A stretch of DNA of 64,000 bases from Thioclava dalianensis (GTDB lineage: Bacteria > Pseudomonadota > Alphaproteobacteria > Rhodobacterales > Rhodobacteraceae): positions 1-64,000 of the forward strand of contig NZ_JHEH01000001.1 of NCBI RefSeq assembly GCF_000715505.1. Reading direction: 5' to 3'. The notes beneath the pieces are model-generated. The model worked only from the letters and a program-made list of their open reading frames with translations. It ran no database searches and had not been told where the DNA came from. This document shows, one piece after another, positions 5,292 to 14,326 of the stretch; positions within the stretch are counted from its first letter, which is position 1; each line of letters begins with the position of its first letter. The position numbers and the translations under genes are program-made.

Positions 5292-6233
5292 ATGAGCTGG
5301 AATCCCGCCCTCGATCCCGACATTCCGATTGGCGATGCTGTCGATGCCATTGAGACCGTCATCGCCCCCCGGGCGCGCGATATCGGCGGTTTCGAAGTGC
5401 GGCGCGCCTTGCCCTCGGCTGCGCGCCAGATGATCGGGCCGTTCATTTTCTTCGATCAGATCGGCCCGGTCGAGTTTCTCTCGGGCAGTCGCGGCATCGA
5501 CATCCGCCCCCATCCGCATATTGGCTTGGCCACCGTGACCTATCTGCTCAAAGGTCGGCTGCATCACCGCGATTCTCTGGGCACCAATCAATGGATCACG
5601 CCGGGCGCTGTGAACTGGATGAGCGCGGGCTACGGAATCACCCATTCCGAGCGCACCGATGGCAAGGTGCGCGAGACAGGTCAGGATCTCTTTGGCGTGC
5701 AGACATGGGTTGCGCTGCCGGAGGATCAGGAGGAAGGGCAGGCGCGTTTCGAGCATGTCGGTGCCGAGGCGCTGCCGCTCCTAGAGGGCGAGGGTAAACA
5801 GGTGCGCCTTGTGCTGGGCGATGCTTGGGGGGCGCGCGCTCCGCTCAAACTGCCCTCCGAGATGTTTTACGCCGATGCGACACTTGAGGCGGGCGCCAAG
5901 CTGCCTTTGCCCGACAATCACGAGGATCGCGGCGTCTATGTCCTGAATGGCGCTGTCACCGTGGCGGGTGAGACCTATGAGACGGGTCAGATGCTGGTCT
6001 TCCGCCCCGGGGATCGGATCTCGCTCACAGCGGGCCCACAGGGCGCGCGTGTGACGATTCTTGGTGGGGCCACGATGAACGGTCCGCGCTATATCTGGTG
6101 GAACTTCGTGGCCTCCTCCCGCGACAAGCTGGATGCCGCCAAGGAAGCTTGGCGGGCGGGCGATTGGGCGCATGGCCGCTTCCGCCTGCCGCCCGACGAT
6201 GACGCCGAGTTCATTCCCGCGCCCGAGCGCTGA
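5292..6233 (+). CDS. Pirin family protein (cupin)
   Basis: The protein is a bicupin of 313 residues, the usual pirin length. The metal-binding residues of the N-terminal cupin are visible as H74 and H76 in RPHPHIGLATVTYL and H118 and E120 in GITHSER. Family members are iron-binding, and some act as quercetin 2,3-dioxygenases; the bacterial role is mostly unclear, with redox sensing or enzyme modulation proposed. GGAGAC lies 8 bases before the ATG. It is the first chromosomal gene after the attachment site, and a clear terminator at 6282-6320 ends its transcript. Confidence 0.9.
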   Translation: MSWNPALDPDIPIGDAVDAIETVIAPRARDIGGFEVRRALPSAARQMIGPFIFFDQIGPVEFLSGSRGIDIRPHPHIGLATVTYLLKGRLHHRDSLGTNQWITPGAVNWMSAGYGITHSERTDGKVRETGQDLFGVQTWVALPEDQEEGQARFEHVGAEALPLLEGEGKQVRLVLGDAWGARAPLKLPSEMFYADATLEAGAKLPLPDNHEDRGVYVLNGAVTVAGETYETGQMLVFRPGDRISLTAGPQGARVTILGGATMNGPRYIWWNFVASSRDKLDAAKEAWRAGDWAHGRFRLPPDDDAEFIPAPER

Positions 6234-6281
6234 TTTGCCTAAGGCGACGGGCAGGTCTCTCGGTCCGCCCCGCCACAATCC

Positions 6282-6320
6282 GGCCCGGCCCTTTGGAAAA
6301 ATCCAAGGGTCGGGCCTTTT
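6282..6320 (+). terminator. Rho-independent terminator after the pirin gene
   Basis: GGCCCGGCCCTTTGG (6282-6296) pairs with CCAAGGGTCGGGCC (6303-6316), with one bulge and one G-U pair, and TTTT follows at 6317-6320. Confidence 0.75.
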
Positions 6321-6388
6321 AATTCTCAGCAAAGAAAGGCCGAAATTCGATGGCGTGAAATTTGCCGCATTTTTTCGCGTCGGGCCGC

Positions 6389-6417
6389 TTGACGGGGGTA
6401 GGGGACCTGCGTATTAC
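6389..6417 (+). promoter_or_regulatory. Predicted promoter of the tRNA-Asp cluster
   Basis: TTGACG (6389-6394) and TATTAC (6412-6417) are 17 bases apart. The start point would be about 35 bases before the first tRNA. The GGGGTAGGGG spacer is G-rich. Confidence 0.6.
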
Positions 6418-6458
6418 GCATCCCACGCTCGGATGGCGATCTGGGCAGATGGAAATAC

Positions 6459-6535
6459 GCGGTTGTAGCTCAGTTGGTTAGAGTACCGGCCTGTCACGCC
6501 GGGGGTCGCGGGTTCGAGCCCCGTCAACCGCGCCA
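6459..6535 (+). tRNA. tRNA-Asp (anticodon GUC), copy 1 of 4
   Basis: The sequence begins GCGGTTGTAGCTCAG and ends CAACCGCGCCA, with perfect acceptor pairing, an anticodon loop CTGTCAC and an encoded CCA. It is identical to copies 2-4. Confidence 0.97.
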
Positions 6536-6562
6536 CCATCCAGATCGCCCCGAGTGTTGTGC

Positions 6563-6639
6563 GCGGTTGTAGCTCAGTTGGTTAGAGTACCGGCCTGTCA
6601 CGCCGGGGGTCGCGGGTTCGAGCCCCGTCAACCGCGCCA
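6563..6639 (+). tRNA. tRNA-Asp (anticodon GUC), copy 2 of 4
   Basis: Identical to copy 1, placed 104 bases downstream after a 27-base spacer. Confidence 0.97.
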
Positions 6640-6666
6640 CCATCCAGATCGCCCCGAGTGTTGTGC

Positions 6667-6743
6667 GCGGTTGTAGCTCAGTTGGTTAGAGTACCGGCCT
6701 GTCACGCCGGGGGTCGCGGGTTCGAGCCCCGTCAACCGCGCCA
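6667..6743 (+). tRNA. tRNA-Asp (anticodon GUC), copy 3 of 4
   Basis: Identical to copy 1, again with a 104-base period and the same 27-base spacer. Confidence 0.97.
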
Positions 6744-6770
6744 CCATCCAGATCGCCCCGAGTGTTGTGC

Positions 6771-6847
6771 GCGGTTGTAGCTCAGTTGGTTAGAGTACCG
6801 GCCTGTCACGCCGGGGGTCGCGGGTTCGAGCCCCGTCAACCGCGCCA
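6771..6847 (+). tRNA. tRNA-Asp (anticodon GUC), copy 4 of 4
   Basis: Identical to copy 1. It is followed by a different sequence, leading to the hairpin at 6873-6888. Confidence 0.97.
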
Positions 6848-6872
6848 CTTCTTTCCCTGTTTCGCTTGAGAT

Positions 6873-6888
6873 ACCGCCTTCGGGCGGT
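6873..6888 (+). terminator. Hairpin ending the tRNA-Asp transcript
   Basis: ACCGCC-TTCG-GGCGGT is a 6-bp stem closed by a stable TTCG tetraloop. It is followed by a short AT-rich stretch (TATAT). It lies 25 bases after the last tRNA. Confidence 0.55.
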
Positions 6889-7051
6889 TATATCCGGGCG
6901 AACAGGTATGGAGACCGTCATGATCCTCTTTGTCCCAAGGTTTCGACCAGCCTTGCCGCCATGGGCGGCGATCTGACAGCGAGACGGGCCCGCTTTCGGG
7001 TCCCGGAATGGACAAGACGAGGGGCAGCAGCGCCCCGGCAGGAGTGACGCG

Positions 7052-8317
7052 ATGAAAGACGAATTGGACGCAAAAACCCTTATCGATCAGCTGGGCACGC
7101 AGGCCCGCGCGGCGGCAACCGAGCTCAGTGTAGCCAGTGCCGAGCGTAAGGATGCCGCGCTGATCGGGGCCGCCGAGGCGATCTTGGCCCGGCGCGCAGA
7201 GATCCTCACCGCGAATGGCGAAGACATGGCTTATGGCGCCTCAAAAGGGCTGAGCCCGGCGATGATGGACCGCCTGATGCTCGACGAGGCGCGTTTGAGC
7301 GCAATCGCCGACAGTTTGCGCGCGGTGGCTGGGCAAACCGACCCCGTGGGCGATGTGATTGCTGCGTGGGACATGCCGTCAGGCCTCCATATCGAGCGCG
7401 TGCGCACGCCGCTTGGCGTGATCGGCGTCATCTATGAATCGCGGCCCAATGTGACGGCAGATGCGGGCGCGCTCTGCCTTAAATCGGGCAATGCGGTGAT
7501 CTTGCGCGGTGGCTCGGAGAGCTATCATTCGAGCCGGGCGATCCATGCCTGTCTGGTGGAGGGGCTGCGCGGCGCGGGGCTGTCCGAGGACGCGATCCAG
7601 CTTGTGCCGACGCGCGACCGCTCGGCGGTGACCGAGATGCTGCGTGCGACGGCCTATATCGACGTGATCGTGCCGCGCGGCGGCAAGGGGCTGGTGGGTC
7701 TCGTGCAACGCGAGGCGCGCGTGCCCGTCTTTGCCCATCTTGAGGGGATCTGCCACGTCTATCTCGATGCCGAAGCCGATCCGGCGATGGCGGTAGAGAT
7801 CGCGCTCAACGCCAAGACGCGGCGGACCGGGATCTGCGGGTCGATGGAATGCCTGCTGCTGGATCGTGCCTTTTATGCGCGTCACGGCGCGGCTGTGATC
7901 GAGGCGCTGGTGGCGGCCGGTGTCGAGATGCGCGTTGAGGGGGAATTGAGCGAGATTGTCGGCACAGTGCCCGCCACGCCGGAGGATTTCGGGCGCGAGT
8001 TTCTCGACATGATCTGTGCGGCGCGTCTGGTTGATGGGCTGGAGGGCGCGATTGCGCATATCCAGACCTATGGCAGCCAGCATACCGATGCGATCGTGAC
8101 CGAGGATGCGGCGGTGGCCAGGCAGTTCTTCGCGAGGCTCGACAGCGCGATCTTGATGCATAACGCCTCGACTCAATTTGCCGATGGCGGCGAGTTCGGG
8201 ATGGGGGCCGAGATCGGGATTGCGACCGGCAAGATGCATGCGCGCGGCCCGGTCGGGGCCGAACAGCTCACTTCGTTCAAATATCAAGTTACGGGAAAAG
8301 GCACCTTGCGCGCCTAA
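7052..8317 (+). CDS. proA: Glutamate-5-semialdehyde dehydrogenase (gamma-glutamyl phosphate reductase)
   Basis: The enzyme reduces gamma-glutamyl phosphate to glutamate semialdehyde with NADPH, the second step of proline synthesis in the cytoplasm. The 421-residue length and the motifs [12 protein letters not shown] and [12 protein letters not shown] are typical. The active-site Cys262 lies in [12 protein letters not shown]. The ATG at 7052 follows GCAGGAGTGACGCG, a good ribosome site. proB is not next to it here, as the upstream side holds the tRNA array. The 150-base leader contains a GC-rich hairpin at about 6986-7003, which could be an attenuator or a leftover terminator. Confidence 0.96.
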   Translation: MKDELDAKTLIDQLGTQARAAATELSVASAERKDAALIGAAEAILARRAEILTANGEDMAYGASKGLSPAMMDRLMLDEARLSAIADSLRAVAGQTDPVGDVIAAWDMPSGLHIERVRTPLGVIGVIYESRPNVTADAGALCLKSGNAVILRGGSESYHSSRAIHACLVEGLRGAGLSEDAIQLVPTRDRSAVTEMLRATAYIDVIVPRGGKGLVGLVQREARVPVFAHLEGICHVYLDAEADPAMAVEIALNAKTRRTGICGSMECLLLDRAFYARHGAAVIEALVAAGVEMRVEGELSEIVGTVPATPEDFGREFLDMICAARLVDGLEGAIAHIQTYGSQHTDAIVTEDAAVARQFFARLDSAILMHNASTQFADGGEFGMGAEIGIATGKMHARGPVGAEQLTSFKYQVTGKGTLRA

Positions 8318-8339
8318 GGCGGGTGGCGGTGCGGTTCGG

Positions 8340-8954
8340 CTATAGCCGGATCGTGCCGCCCGCCTCACCGATCTCCCAGCTCAGAGAGCGCCCCAGCCGC
8401 GCCATTTCGCGCGGCAGAAGGGCGAACTGCACCTGGGCGGGAGTGATGTCATGCAGACCGCCGTTCAGCGCCTTCCAAGGCGCGGCCTGCGGCCTGCTTT
8501 TTTCGCCCTGCGCGCTGAGGACCCAACCCTTGGATCCCGATGCAATCCGCAGCACACCGCCAAAGGGCAGGAGCGTCTCCAGACAGAGGATCGCCAGAAA
8601 GGCCAGCTTCACCTCGGCGCGCGGCAGGTCGCCTGATATCTGCCAGTCAACGGCGATCCGACCTTGGGCAAACATACCATCGAGCAGCCCCGAAATCTCG
8701 GCCTGTCCCAAGCGCTGCTCCTGCCCGGCCTGCCCGAACGCCACGCGAAAGAATTTGACCCGTGCATTCGCGGCCTCCACGCTTTGCGCGATCAGCTCCA
8801 TCTCTGGCCCAAGCTGCTGACCCGAAAGCGCCAGCAGCTCGACCCCGTTTCCAATTGCGCCCAGCGGACTGATCAGGTCGTGACAGAGCCGAGATCCCAA
8901 CAATGCGGCCAGAGACTCGTCGTCAAGACTTGCGTCGGAGGGCTCAAGGGGCAT
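8340..8954 (-). CDS. chpT: Histidine phosphotransferase ChpT
   Basis: ChpT passes phosphate from the hybrid kinase CckA to CtrA (and CpdR), and so controls cell-cycle or motility programmes in alphaproteobacteria. The phosphorylated His is H25 in SRLCHDLISPLGAI, the hallmark of the family. The C-terminal half is a degenerate Bergerat-like fold without ATP-binding boxes. The length of 204 residues is normal. It is transcribed away from the DUF3553 gene and converges with proA. In rhodobacters the CtrA route often controls gene-transfer-agent and flagellar genes, which is family knowledge. Confidence 0.9.
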   Translation of the reverse strand: MPLEPSDASLDDESLAALLGSRLCHDLISPLGAIGNGVELLALSGQQLGPEMELIAQSVEAANARVKFFRVAFGQAGQEQRLGQAEISGLLDGMFAQGRIAVDWQISGDLPRAEVKLAFLAILCLETLLPFGGVLRIASGSKGWVLSAQGEKSRPQAAPWKALNGGLHDITPAQVQFALLPREMARLGRSLSWEIGEAGGTIRL

Positions 8955-8979
8955 TTATATCTCCGAAAGTGAGGGCGTG

Positions 8980-9159
8980 ATGTACGAAATACTCGAACCC
9001 GGAATGTTGGTGCGAAATCCCCGCGAACCCGATTGGGGTGTGGGGCAGGTGCAGTCGCGGATTGCGCAGAGGGTCACGGTCAATTTCGAGCATGCAGGAA
9101 AGCTGGTGATTGATGGCCGGCAGGTGCCGCTGGAGTTGGTTTTGCCCGATCAAGGTTGA
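8980..9159 (+). CDS. DUF3553 domain small protein, 59 aa
   Basis: The short beta-rich protein has the family pattern of DUF3553: PGMLVRNPREPDWGVGQVQS, then VTVNFEHAGKLVI. A GTG lies directly before the ATG at 8980; I prefer the ATG, since GAGG sits 5 bases upstream. The fold resembles the small KOW/CarD-like beta barrels found at UvrD-family ends, but the function of the stand-alone protein is unknown. It is divergent from chpT. Confidence 0.8.
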   Translation: MYEILEPGMLVRNPREPDWGVGQVQSRIAQRVTVNFEHAGKLVIDGRQVPLELVLPDQG

Positions 9160-9302
9160 TAAAAGGTTAATCTTTGCTCTGTCTTTGTTGAAGCATGCGC
9201 GCAACGCCGCGGCCTCGCAAGCCCCCGCGTTTGGTTGAGAGATATTGCCAAGCGCGATACGGGTTTCTATGTACCTGCGACACGATCAAGGGATGGGGCC
9301 GC

Positions 9303-10079
9303 GTGACTGACACCGCTTCCTTCGAAATTCGACTGGCCGAGACAGCCTGCGATCTCGAGGCGTCGCAGCGCCTGCGCTACCGTGTTTTCGTTGAGGAATT
9401 GGGCGGTGGCGGTGCGACGGTGGATCATGCCGCGCGTATCGAGCGGGATTCTCTCGACGCGGTCTGCGATCACCTCGTTCTCATCGATCCCGCCCGGGCT
9501 TCGGGCGATCACGTCGTGGGCGCCTACCGGCTGTTGCGCAGTGATCAGGCGGCGCGCGCGGGGCGGTTTTACTGCGATAGCGAGTATGACCTGGGGCCGT
9601 TGCGACGCTCAAACCGCAAGCTGTTGGAACTGGGACGGTCCTGCGTGCATCCCGATTATCGGGGCGGGGCTGCGATGTTGCTGATGTGGAATGCGCTCGG
9701 GGATTACGTGCTGGCCCATGACGTCGAAATCCTGTTCGGCGTGGCCTCGTTTCACGGCACGGATGCGACGGCTCTGGCGCAACCTCTGGCCTGGCTGCAT
9801 CACCATCACCTCGCCCCCGAGGCGCTGCGTGTGCGCGCACTGCGCGAGGCCTTCCAGCCGATGGATCTGGTGGCAGAGGACGCGTTGGATCGGCGCGCCG
9901 CGATGGCGGATATGCCCAATCTGATCAAAGCCTATCTCCGGCTTGGCGGGTTTGTGGGCGAGGGCGCATTCATCGATCACGCCTTCAACACCACCGATGT
10001 CTTGCTGCTGATGGATACCGAGGCGATGAGCGCACGCCACCGGGCCTTTTATACCCGCCGGTTCGAGGAGCGTGCATGA
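9303..10079 (+). CDS. olsB: Ornithine-acyl-ACP N-acyltransferase OlsB (GNAT fold)
   Basis: OlsB transfers a 3-hydroxyacyl chain from ACP to the alpha-amino group of ornithine, making lyso-ornithine lipid for the membrane. The family pattern is visible: LRYRVFVEELG near the N-terminus, then VVGAYRLLR, LELGRSCVHPDYRGG and a conserved tail YLRLGGFVGEGAFID. I use the GTG at 9303, which has AAGGGA 8 bases upstream. An ATG at 9195 in the same frame would add 36 poorly conserved residues. It overlaps olsA by 4 bases (ATGA). Such pairs are often induced by phosphate starvation in this group; no Pho box was identified here. Confidence 0.88.
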   Translation: MTDTASFEIRLAETACDLEASQRLRYRVFVEELGGGGATVDHAARIERDSLDAVCDHLVLIDPARASGDHVVGAYRLLRSDQAARAGRFYCDSEYDLGPLRRSNRKLLELGRSCVHPDYRGGAAMLLMWNALGDYVLAHDVEILFGVASFHGTDATALAQPLAWLHHHHLAPEALRVRALREAFQPMDLVAEDALDRRAAMADMPNLIKAYLRLGGFVGEGAFIDHAFNTTDVLLLMDTEAMSARHRAFYTRRFEERA

Positions 10080-10903
10080 GTTGGATTGAGGCAGAGCCGC
10101 CGGTGACACAGATCGGCGCAGTGGGTTGGGCGCGCGTGTTGTGGCGCGGTCTGATGCTCGGGAGCGTGACCTTTGGCGGGCTCATCATACTGCTGCTGAT
10201 CCGGCTCATCGAGGCGCCCAAACACGGGATGCGCCGCCCTTGGACGCCGCATATCACGCGGTTTGTCTGCCGGATGGCCTTTCCGATCCTTGGGATCGAG
10301 TACAAGGTGACGGGGCTTCCGATGACACAGATCGGCGCGGTTGTCGCCAATCACGGCTCGTGGCTCGATATCTTTGCGCTTAATGCGTGCCAGAGCGTCT
10401 ATTTCGTCTCCAAGGCCGAGGTCGCGCGCTGGCCTTTCATCGGTTGGCTCGCCCGCTCCACCGGGACCGTCTTCATCCGGCGCGCCCGCAGCGAAGCCAA
10501 GGCGCAGCAAAAAATTTTCGAGGAGCGTATCCGCGCGGGTCATCACCTGCTGTTCTTCCCAGAGGGCACTTCAACAGATGCGCGCCGGGTTTTGCCTTTT
10601 AAACCAACGCTTTTTGAAGCGTTCTTCAGTCACGGCCTAGACCGGATCATGCAGATCCAGCCGGTCACGGTGATCTACCGGCCGCCCGAGGGCGAAGATC
10701 CGCGCTTTTACGGCTGGTGGGGCGATATGGCCTTTGGTCCGCATCTGCTCAAAGTCTTGGCGCAAAAGCATCAGGGTGGCGTCGAGGTGGTGTTTCACCG
10801 TCCTGTCAATGTCTCGGATTTCGACTCGCGCAAAGGGCTCGCGGCGGCGGCGGAATCGGCGGTGCGCGCAGGTCTGCCCTATGAGATCGCGCGCGCCCGG
10901 TAA
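10076..10903 (+). CDS. olsA: Lyso-ornithine lipid O-acyltransferase OlsA (PlsC family)
   Basis: OlsA adds the second acyl chain to lyso-ornithine lipid at the inner membrane. The acyltransferase motif HX4D is seen as H93 and D98 (NHGSWLD), and the second block reads FFPEGTSTD. The first 45 residues include a membrane segment. The ATG overlaps the olsB stop, so the two are translationally coupled. The 3' end overlaps the convergent RHH gene by 25 bases. Confidence 0.9.
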   Translation: MSWIEAEPPVTQIGAVGWARVLWRGLMLGSVTFGGLIILLLIRLIEAPKHGMRRPWTPHITRFVCRMAFPILGIEYKVTGLPMTQIGAVVANHGSWLDIFALNACQSVYFVSKAEVARWPFIGWLARSTGTVFIRRARSEAKAQQKIFEERIRAGHHLLFFPEGTSTDARRVLPFKPTLFEAFFSHGLDRIMQIQPVTVIYRPPEGEDPRFYGWWGDMAFGPHLLKVLAQKHQGGVEVVFHRPVNVSDFDSRKGLAAAAESAVRAGLPYEIARAR

Positions 10904-11103
10904 TAGGCCAGAACGTAAAGCCGCATCGCCGTGGCAAGCCCGGTCTCAACACCGCGTTCGACATCAATTTCAGACGCCAGCGCGTTGATCCCCATGCCTT
11001 TATCGCGTGCGACATCGCGAAAGGCGCGCCAGAATTCATCCTCAAGCGTCACCGAGGTGCGATGCCCGCCCAGCGTCAGCGAGCGCTTCTTGGGGCGGCT
11101 CAT
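10879..11103 (-). CDS. Ribbon-helix-helix domain protein, 74 aa
   Basis: The protein matches the RHH_4 type of small DNA-binding protein. A basic N-terminal strand (SRPKKRSLTLGGHRTSVTL) is followed by two helices (EDEFWRAFRDVARDKGM and INALASEIDVERG) and an extra C-terminal helix. It probably dimerises through the strand to bind DNA, but no target is known. It overlaps the DUF4169 gene upstream by 4 bases (ATGA), so they form a two-gene unit. It also overlaps the end of olsA on the other strand. Confidence 0.82.
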   Translation of the reverse strand: MSRPKKRSLTLGGHRTSVTLEDEFWRAFRDVARDKGMGINALASEIDVERGVETGLATAMRLYVLAYYRARAIS

Positions 11104-11282
11104 GTCTCATCCTCGCGGCGATGCCCGTCAAGCTGGCGATCACGGAGCGCGCGCTGTGCGTCGTCACTCTTTTTCTGGGCGGCGGTGCGACCGAATTTCG
11201 CAGCATTTTCAGCGCCCTGCGCGCGTTTCTTCGCGCGGGCCTGTTGCTTGCGAAACTGATTGAGATTGCTCACTTTGCTCAT
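11100..11282 (-). CDS. DUF4169 small basic protein, 60 aa
   Basis: The 60-residue protein is almost all charged helix. It has the family opening NLNQFRKQQARAKKRAQGAENAAKFGRTAAQK and a tail rich in Arg and Asp. DUF4169 has no known function. It is commonly found directly upstream of an RHH gene in alphaproteobacteria, as here with a 4-base overlap, which suggests they act together. Confidence 0.82.
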   Translation of the reverse strand: MSKVSNLNQFRKQQARAKKRAQGAENAAKFGRTAAQKKSDDAQRALRDRQLDGHRREDET

Positions 11283-11426
11283 CGTTCAAGAATGCCACAG
11301 GGCACGCGGTCGGAAAAGAGGTGGCGATCTGCTTTCGCGCATCACGCGCGGTGATGCGCTTCCCGTTTGACCCTGTGGCCAATCGCGGCCTAGATAGGGT
11401 CGACACGAGCGGGCGGAGTATCATCC

Positions 11427-12803
11427 ATGAAAGTCATCATCTGCGGTGCAGGTCAGGTCGGCTGGCAAATCGCACGCCATCTTGCCGGGGAACGCAACGA
11501 TGTGACGGTGGTCGATTCGAACCCCGATCTGGTACGCCGCGCCGCCGATACGCTGGACGTTCAGGGCGTTGTGGGCTTTGCCTCGCATCCGGATGTGCTT
11601 GAGCGTGCAGGCGCGCGCGATTGCGATCTGATGATTGCGGCCACCCATTCGGACGAGGTGAATATGGTGACCTGTCAGGTCGCCATGTCGGTCTTTGGGG
11701 TGACCCGCAAGATCGCGCGAATCCGCGCGCAGGCTTATCTGCAGCCCGAATATGCCGATCTCTATCGGCGCGATCACCTGCCCATCGACGTGGTGATCAG
11801 CCCCGAGCGCGAAGTGGCGGAAGCTGCGTTGCAGCGTCTGGCCGCGCCCTCGACTTTTGACACCGAGAGTTTTCTGGACGGTGATCTGCAACTTCTGGGG
11901 ATCGAGCTGGACCCGGAATGCCCGGTGCTTGAGACACCGCTGCGCCAGCTTACGGATCTGTTCTCGACGCTGCGGGCCTTGGTCGTGGGGATCCGGCGCG
12001 AGGGGCGGCTGTTTGCCCCGGAGCCGGGCGATCAGCTGTTCGCAGGCGATCAGATCTATGTCTTTTCTCATGTCGAGGATACCGCGCGCACGCTTGATAT
12101 CTTTGGCAAATCCACCCGCAAGCAAGAGCGGATTGTGATCATTGGCGGCGGCAATGTGGGCCTTGGCGTGGCCCGCGCGCTTGAGGCGCGCTCGGACCGG
12201 GTGCGCGCCAAGATCATCGAGGGACGGCGCGAGCAGGCGGAAGCGGCCGCCGATGCGCTCGACCGCACGATCGTGCTCAATGGCGACGGGATGAGCTCGG
12301 AGCTGCTTGAAGAGGCCAATATCGGCAATGCCGATGCGGTACTTGCGGTCACCGATGACGACAAGACCAACATTCTGGTCTCGGTGCGCGCCAAGCAGGC
12401 GGGCTGTCGGATGGCGATCTGTCTGATCAACGATCCGACGCTCGCCCCCTTGCTCAGCGCGCTCGATATCGACGCCTATATCAACCCGCGCGCGACCACC
12501 GTGTCCTCTATCCTGCGCCATATCCGGCACGGGCGGGTGCGCGCGATCTACTCGATCGGCGATGCAGAGGCGGAGGTGATCGAGGCGCAGGTGATGGGTA
12601 CCTCGCCGATGTCGGGCAAGATGGTGCGCGAGATCGACTTCCCCGAAGGTGTGCTGATCGGGATGATCCGCAAGGGCGACAAGCTGGTCAAACCCTCGGG
12701 CAATACCCGCGTTGAGGAGGGCGATATCGTCGTGCTCTTCGCATTGAGCCCTGATGTGCCGGAGGTGGAGCGCCTGTTGCAGGTGTCCATCGACTTCTTC
12801 TGA
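11427..12803 (+). CDS. trkA: Trk potassium uptake regulatory subunit TrkA
   Basis: TrkA is the cytoplasmic gating subunit of the Trk potassium transporter. It has two tandem RCK units. The first Rossmann motif is CGAGQVG (about residues 6-12) and the second is GGGNVG (about residue 240), each followed by an RCK_C domain that binds nucleotide or ligand. The length of 458 residues matches the family. The stop overlaps the start of trkH by one base, so they form an operon with the membrane subunit. Confidence 0.95.
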   Translation: MKVIICGAGQVGWQIARHLAGERNDVTVVDSNPDLVRRAADTLDVQGVVGFASHPDVLERAGARDCDLMIAATHSDEVNMVTCQVAMSVFGVTRKIARIRAQAYLQPEYADLYRRDHLPIDVVISPEREVAEAALQRLAAPSTFDTESFLDGDLQLLGIELDPECPVLETPLRQLTDLFSTLRALVVGIRREGRLFAPEPGDQLFAGDQIYVFSHVEDTARTLDIFGKSTRKQERIVIIGGGNVGLGVARALEARSDRVRAKIIEGRREQAEAAADALDRTIVLNGDGMSSELLEEANIGNADAVLAVTDDDKTNILVSVRAKQAGCRMAICLINDPTLAPLLSALDIDAYINPRATTVSSILRHIRHGRVRAIYSIGDAEAEVIEAQVMGTSPMSGKMVREIDFPEGVLIGMIRKGDKLVKPSGNTRVEEGDIVVLFALSPDVPEVERLLQVSIDFF

Positions 12804-14326
12804 TGTTGATGCGTCTGCGCGGATTGCCGGTTTCGATCCAGCTCATGCTGGTCTCTTCGCTTGCGATGTATTTGCCCGCGACCCATGCGCTGATCACCCA
12901 TCACCACCTGATCGCGCGGGCGTTTTTCTATTCGGGCACGCTGTTCTTCTTCGTCTCGAGCCTTGTGGCTCTCGCCAATGCCTCCAACCCGCGACCGCGC
13001 CGCGCGGGGCGGGCGAACCTTCTGAGCATGCTGGCGGTGTTTCTGATCCTGCCGATGATGCTTGCGGTGCCGTTCTATATCTCGCTGCCCGACACGTCCT
13101 ATTTCAACAGCTGGTGGGAGATGGTCTCCTCGCTCACCACGACCGGCGGCTCGCTTTATGAGCCCACGCGCCTTGCGGGCTCGCTCCATCTGTGGCGCGG
13201 GTTGGTGGCGTGGCTCGGCGGGTTTTACATGCTGGTGATGGCGATTGCGGTGCTCGCACCGATGCGCTTGGGCGGCTTTGAGGTGTTCTTCTCGGGCGGC
13301 CCGTCGGGCGCGCCCAAATCCGGCGCACCCGCAGCCGAGGGCGGGGCCGATACGAGCGAGCGCGTGGCCCATTACGCAACGCGCATTGCGCCCGCCTATA
13401 TCGCGATGACCGGCGGGTTGTGGCTGCTGCTGCTGATGGCGGGCGACACGCCGCTCACCGCTTTCATTCACGCGATGTCGACGCTGTGCACCTCGGGGAT
13501 CTCGCCTGTGGGCGGGATGGAGGGCAGCAATTCGGGGCTGGTGGGCGAGTTTCTGATCTTCGTGTTCCTGATCCCGGCGCTGTCGCGCAGGCTTTGGCCG
13601 GGCGGCGGCGAGCTGCGCGCCTCTGATCGGCGCCGCGACGACCCCGAGCTGCGTCTGGCTGCCGTGTTGATCTTGATCGTGCCGCTGTTCTTGTTCCTGC
13701 GTCACTGGATCGCGGCGCTGGAAGTGAAGATGCCCACCAATTTTATCGCGATCTTCGATTCGATCTGGGGAAGCCTTTTCACTTCGCTGTCTTTCCTGAC
13801 CACGACCGGTTTTGAATCCACCGCGTGGCAAGAGGCGCGCAACTGGTCGGGGCTGGGCACGCCGGGCCTGATCCTTGCGGGGCTCGCGATCATCGGCGGG
13901 GGCGTTGCGACCACGGCGGGCGGGGTGCGGCTCTTGCGGGTCTATGCGCTGTTGCGCCATGGTGAGCGCGAGCTGGACAAGCTGATCTACCCGACCTCGG
14001 TGGCAGGCGGCGGTGCCATGGCGCGCAAACTGCGTCGTGACGGGGCCTATATCAGCTGGATTTTCTTCATGCTGTTTGCGATCTCGATCGCGGCGGTGAT
14101 GATGCTGGTTTCGCTCTTTGGCCTGTCCTTCGAGCCCGCCACGATCCTGACTATCGCCGCGCTCTCCAATACCGGGCCGCTGGCAGGCATTGCAGCCGAT
14201 GTGCCGCTGAGCTGGGCCCATCTGAGTGAGCCGATCAAAGCCATATTCGCGCTGGCTATGGTCTTGGGGCGGCTTGAGACTTTGGCGATCATCGCGCTCT
14301 TCAACCCGGAGTTCTGGCGCGGCTGA
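12803..14326 (+). CDS. trkH: Trk potassium uptake membrane subunit TrkH
   Basis: TrkH forms the potassium pore. The four selectivity-filter-like loops are seen in order as TTTGG (SSLTTTGGS), CTSGISP, TTTGFE and SNTGP. They sit between many hydrophobic segments in 507 residues. It is fully consistent with trkA directly upstream. Its stop lies about 150 bases from hfq, so read-through into hfq is possible but not required. Confidence 0.95.
   Translation: MLMRLRGLPVSIQLMLVSSLAMYLPATHALITHHHLIARAFFYSGTLFFFVSSLVALANASNPRPRRAGRANLLSMLAVFLILPMMLAVPFYISLPDTSYFNSWWEMVSSLTTTGGSLYEPTRLAGSLHLWRGLVAWLGGFYMLVMAIAVLAPMRLGGFEVFFSGGPSGAPKSGAPAAEGGADTSERVAHYATRIAPAYIAMTGGLWLLLLMAGDTPLTAFIHAMSTLCTSGISPVGGMEGSNSGLVGEFLIFVFLIPALSRRLWPGGGELRASDRRRDDPELRLAAVLILIVPLFLFLRHWIAALEVKMPTNFIAIFDSIWGSLFTSLSFLTTTGFESTAWQEARNWSGLGTPGLILAGLAIIGGGVATTAGGVRLLRVYALLRHGERELDKLIYPTSVAGGGAMARKLRRDGAYISWIFFMLFAISIAAVMMLVSLFGLSFEPATILTIAALSNTGPLAGIAADVPLSWAHLSEPIKAIFALAMVLGRLETLAIIALFNPEFWRG

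Larger units (their letters stand above)
6459..6847 (+). repeat. Four-unit tandem array, 104-bp period
   Basis: The 77-bp tRNA plus a 27-bp spacer (starting CCATCCAGATCGCCCCGAGT) repeats with no visible difference. Three spacers are identical, so the array arose by recent tandem duplication or is kept uniform by recombination. All four would be cut from one transcript. Confidence 0.95.

Noticed and set aside
10084-10345. Repeat ACACAGATCGGCGC inside olsA (near 10106 and 10325)
   Set aside because: Both copies encode TQIGAV in frame and are short. I see no sign of a regulatory or mobile origin, so chance or protein constraint is more likely.
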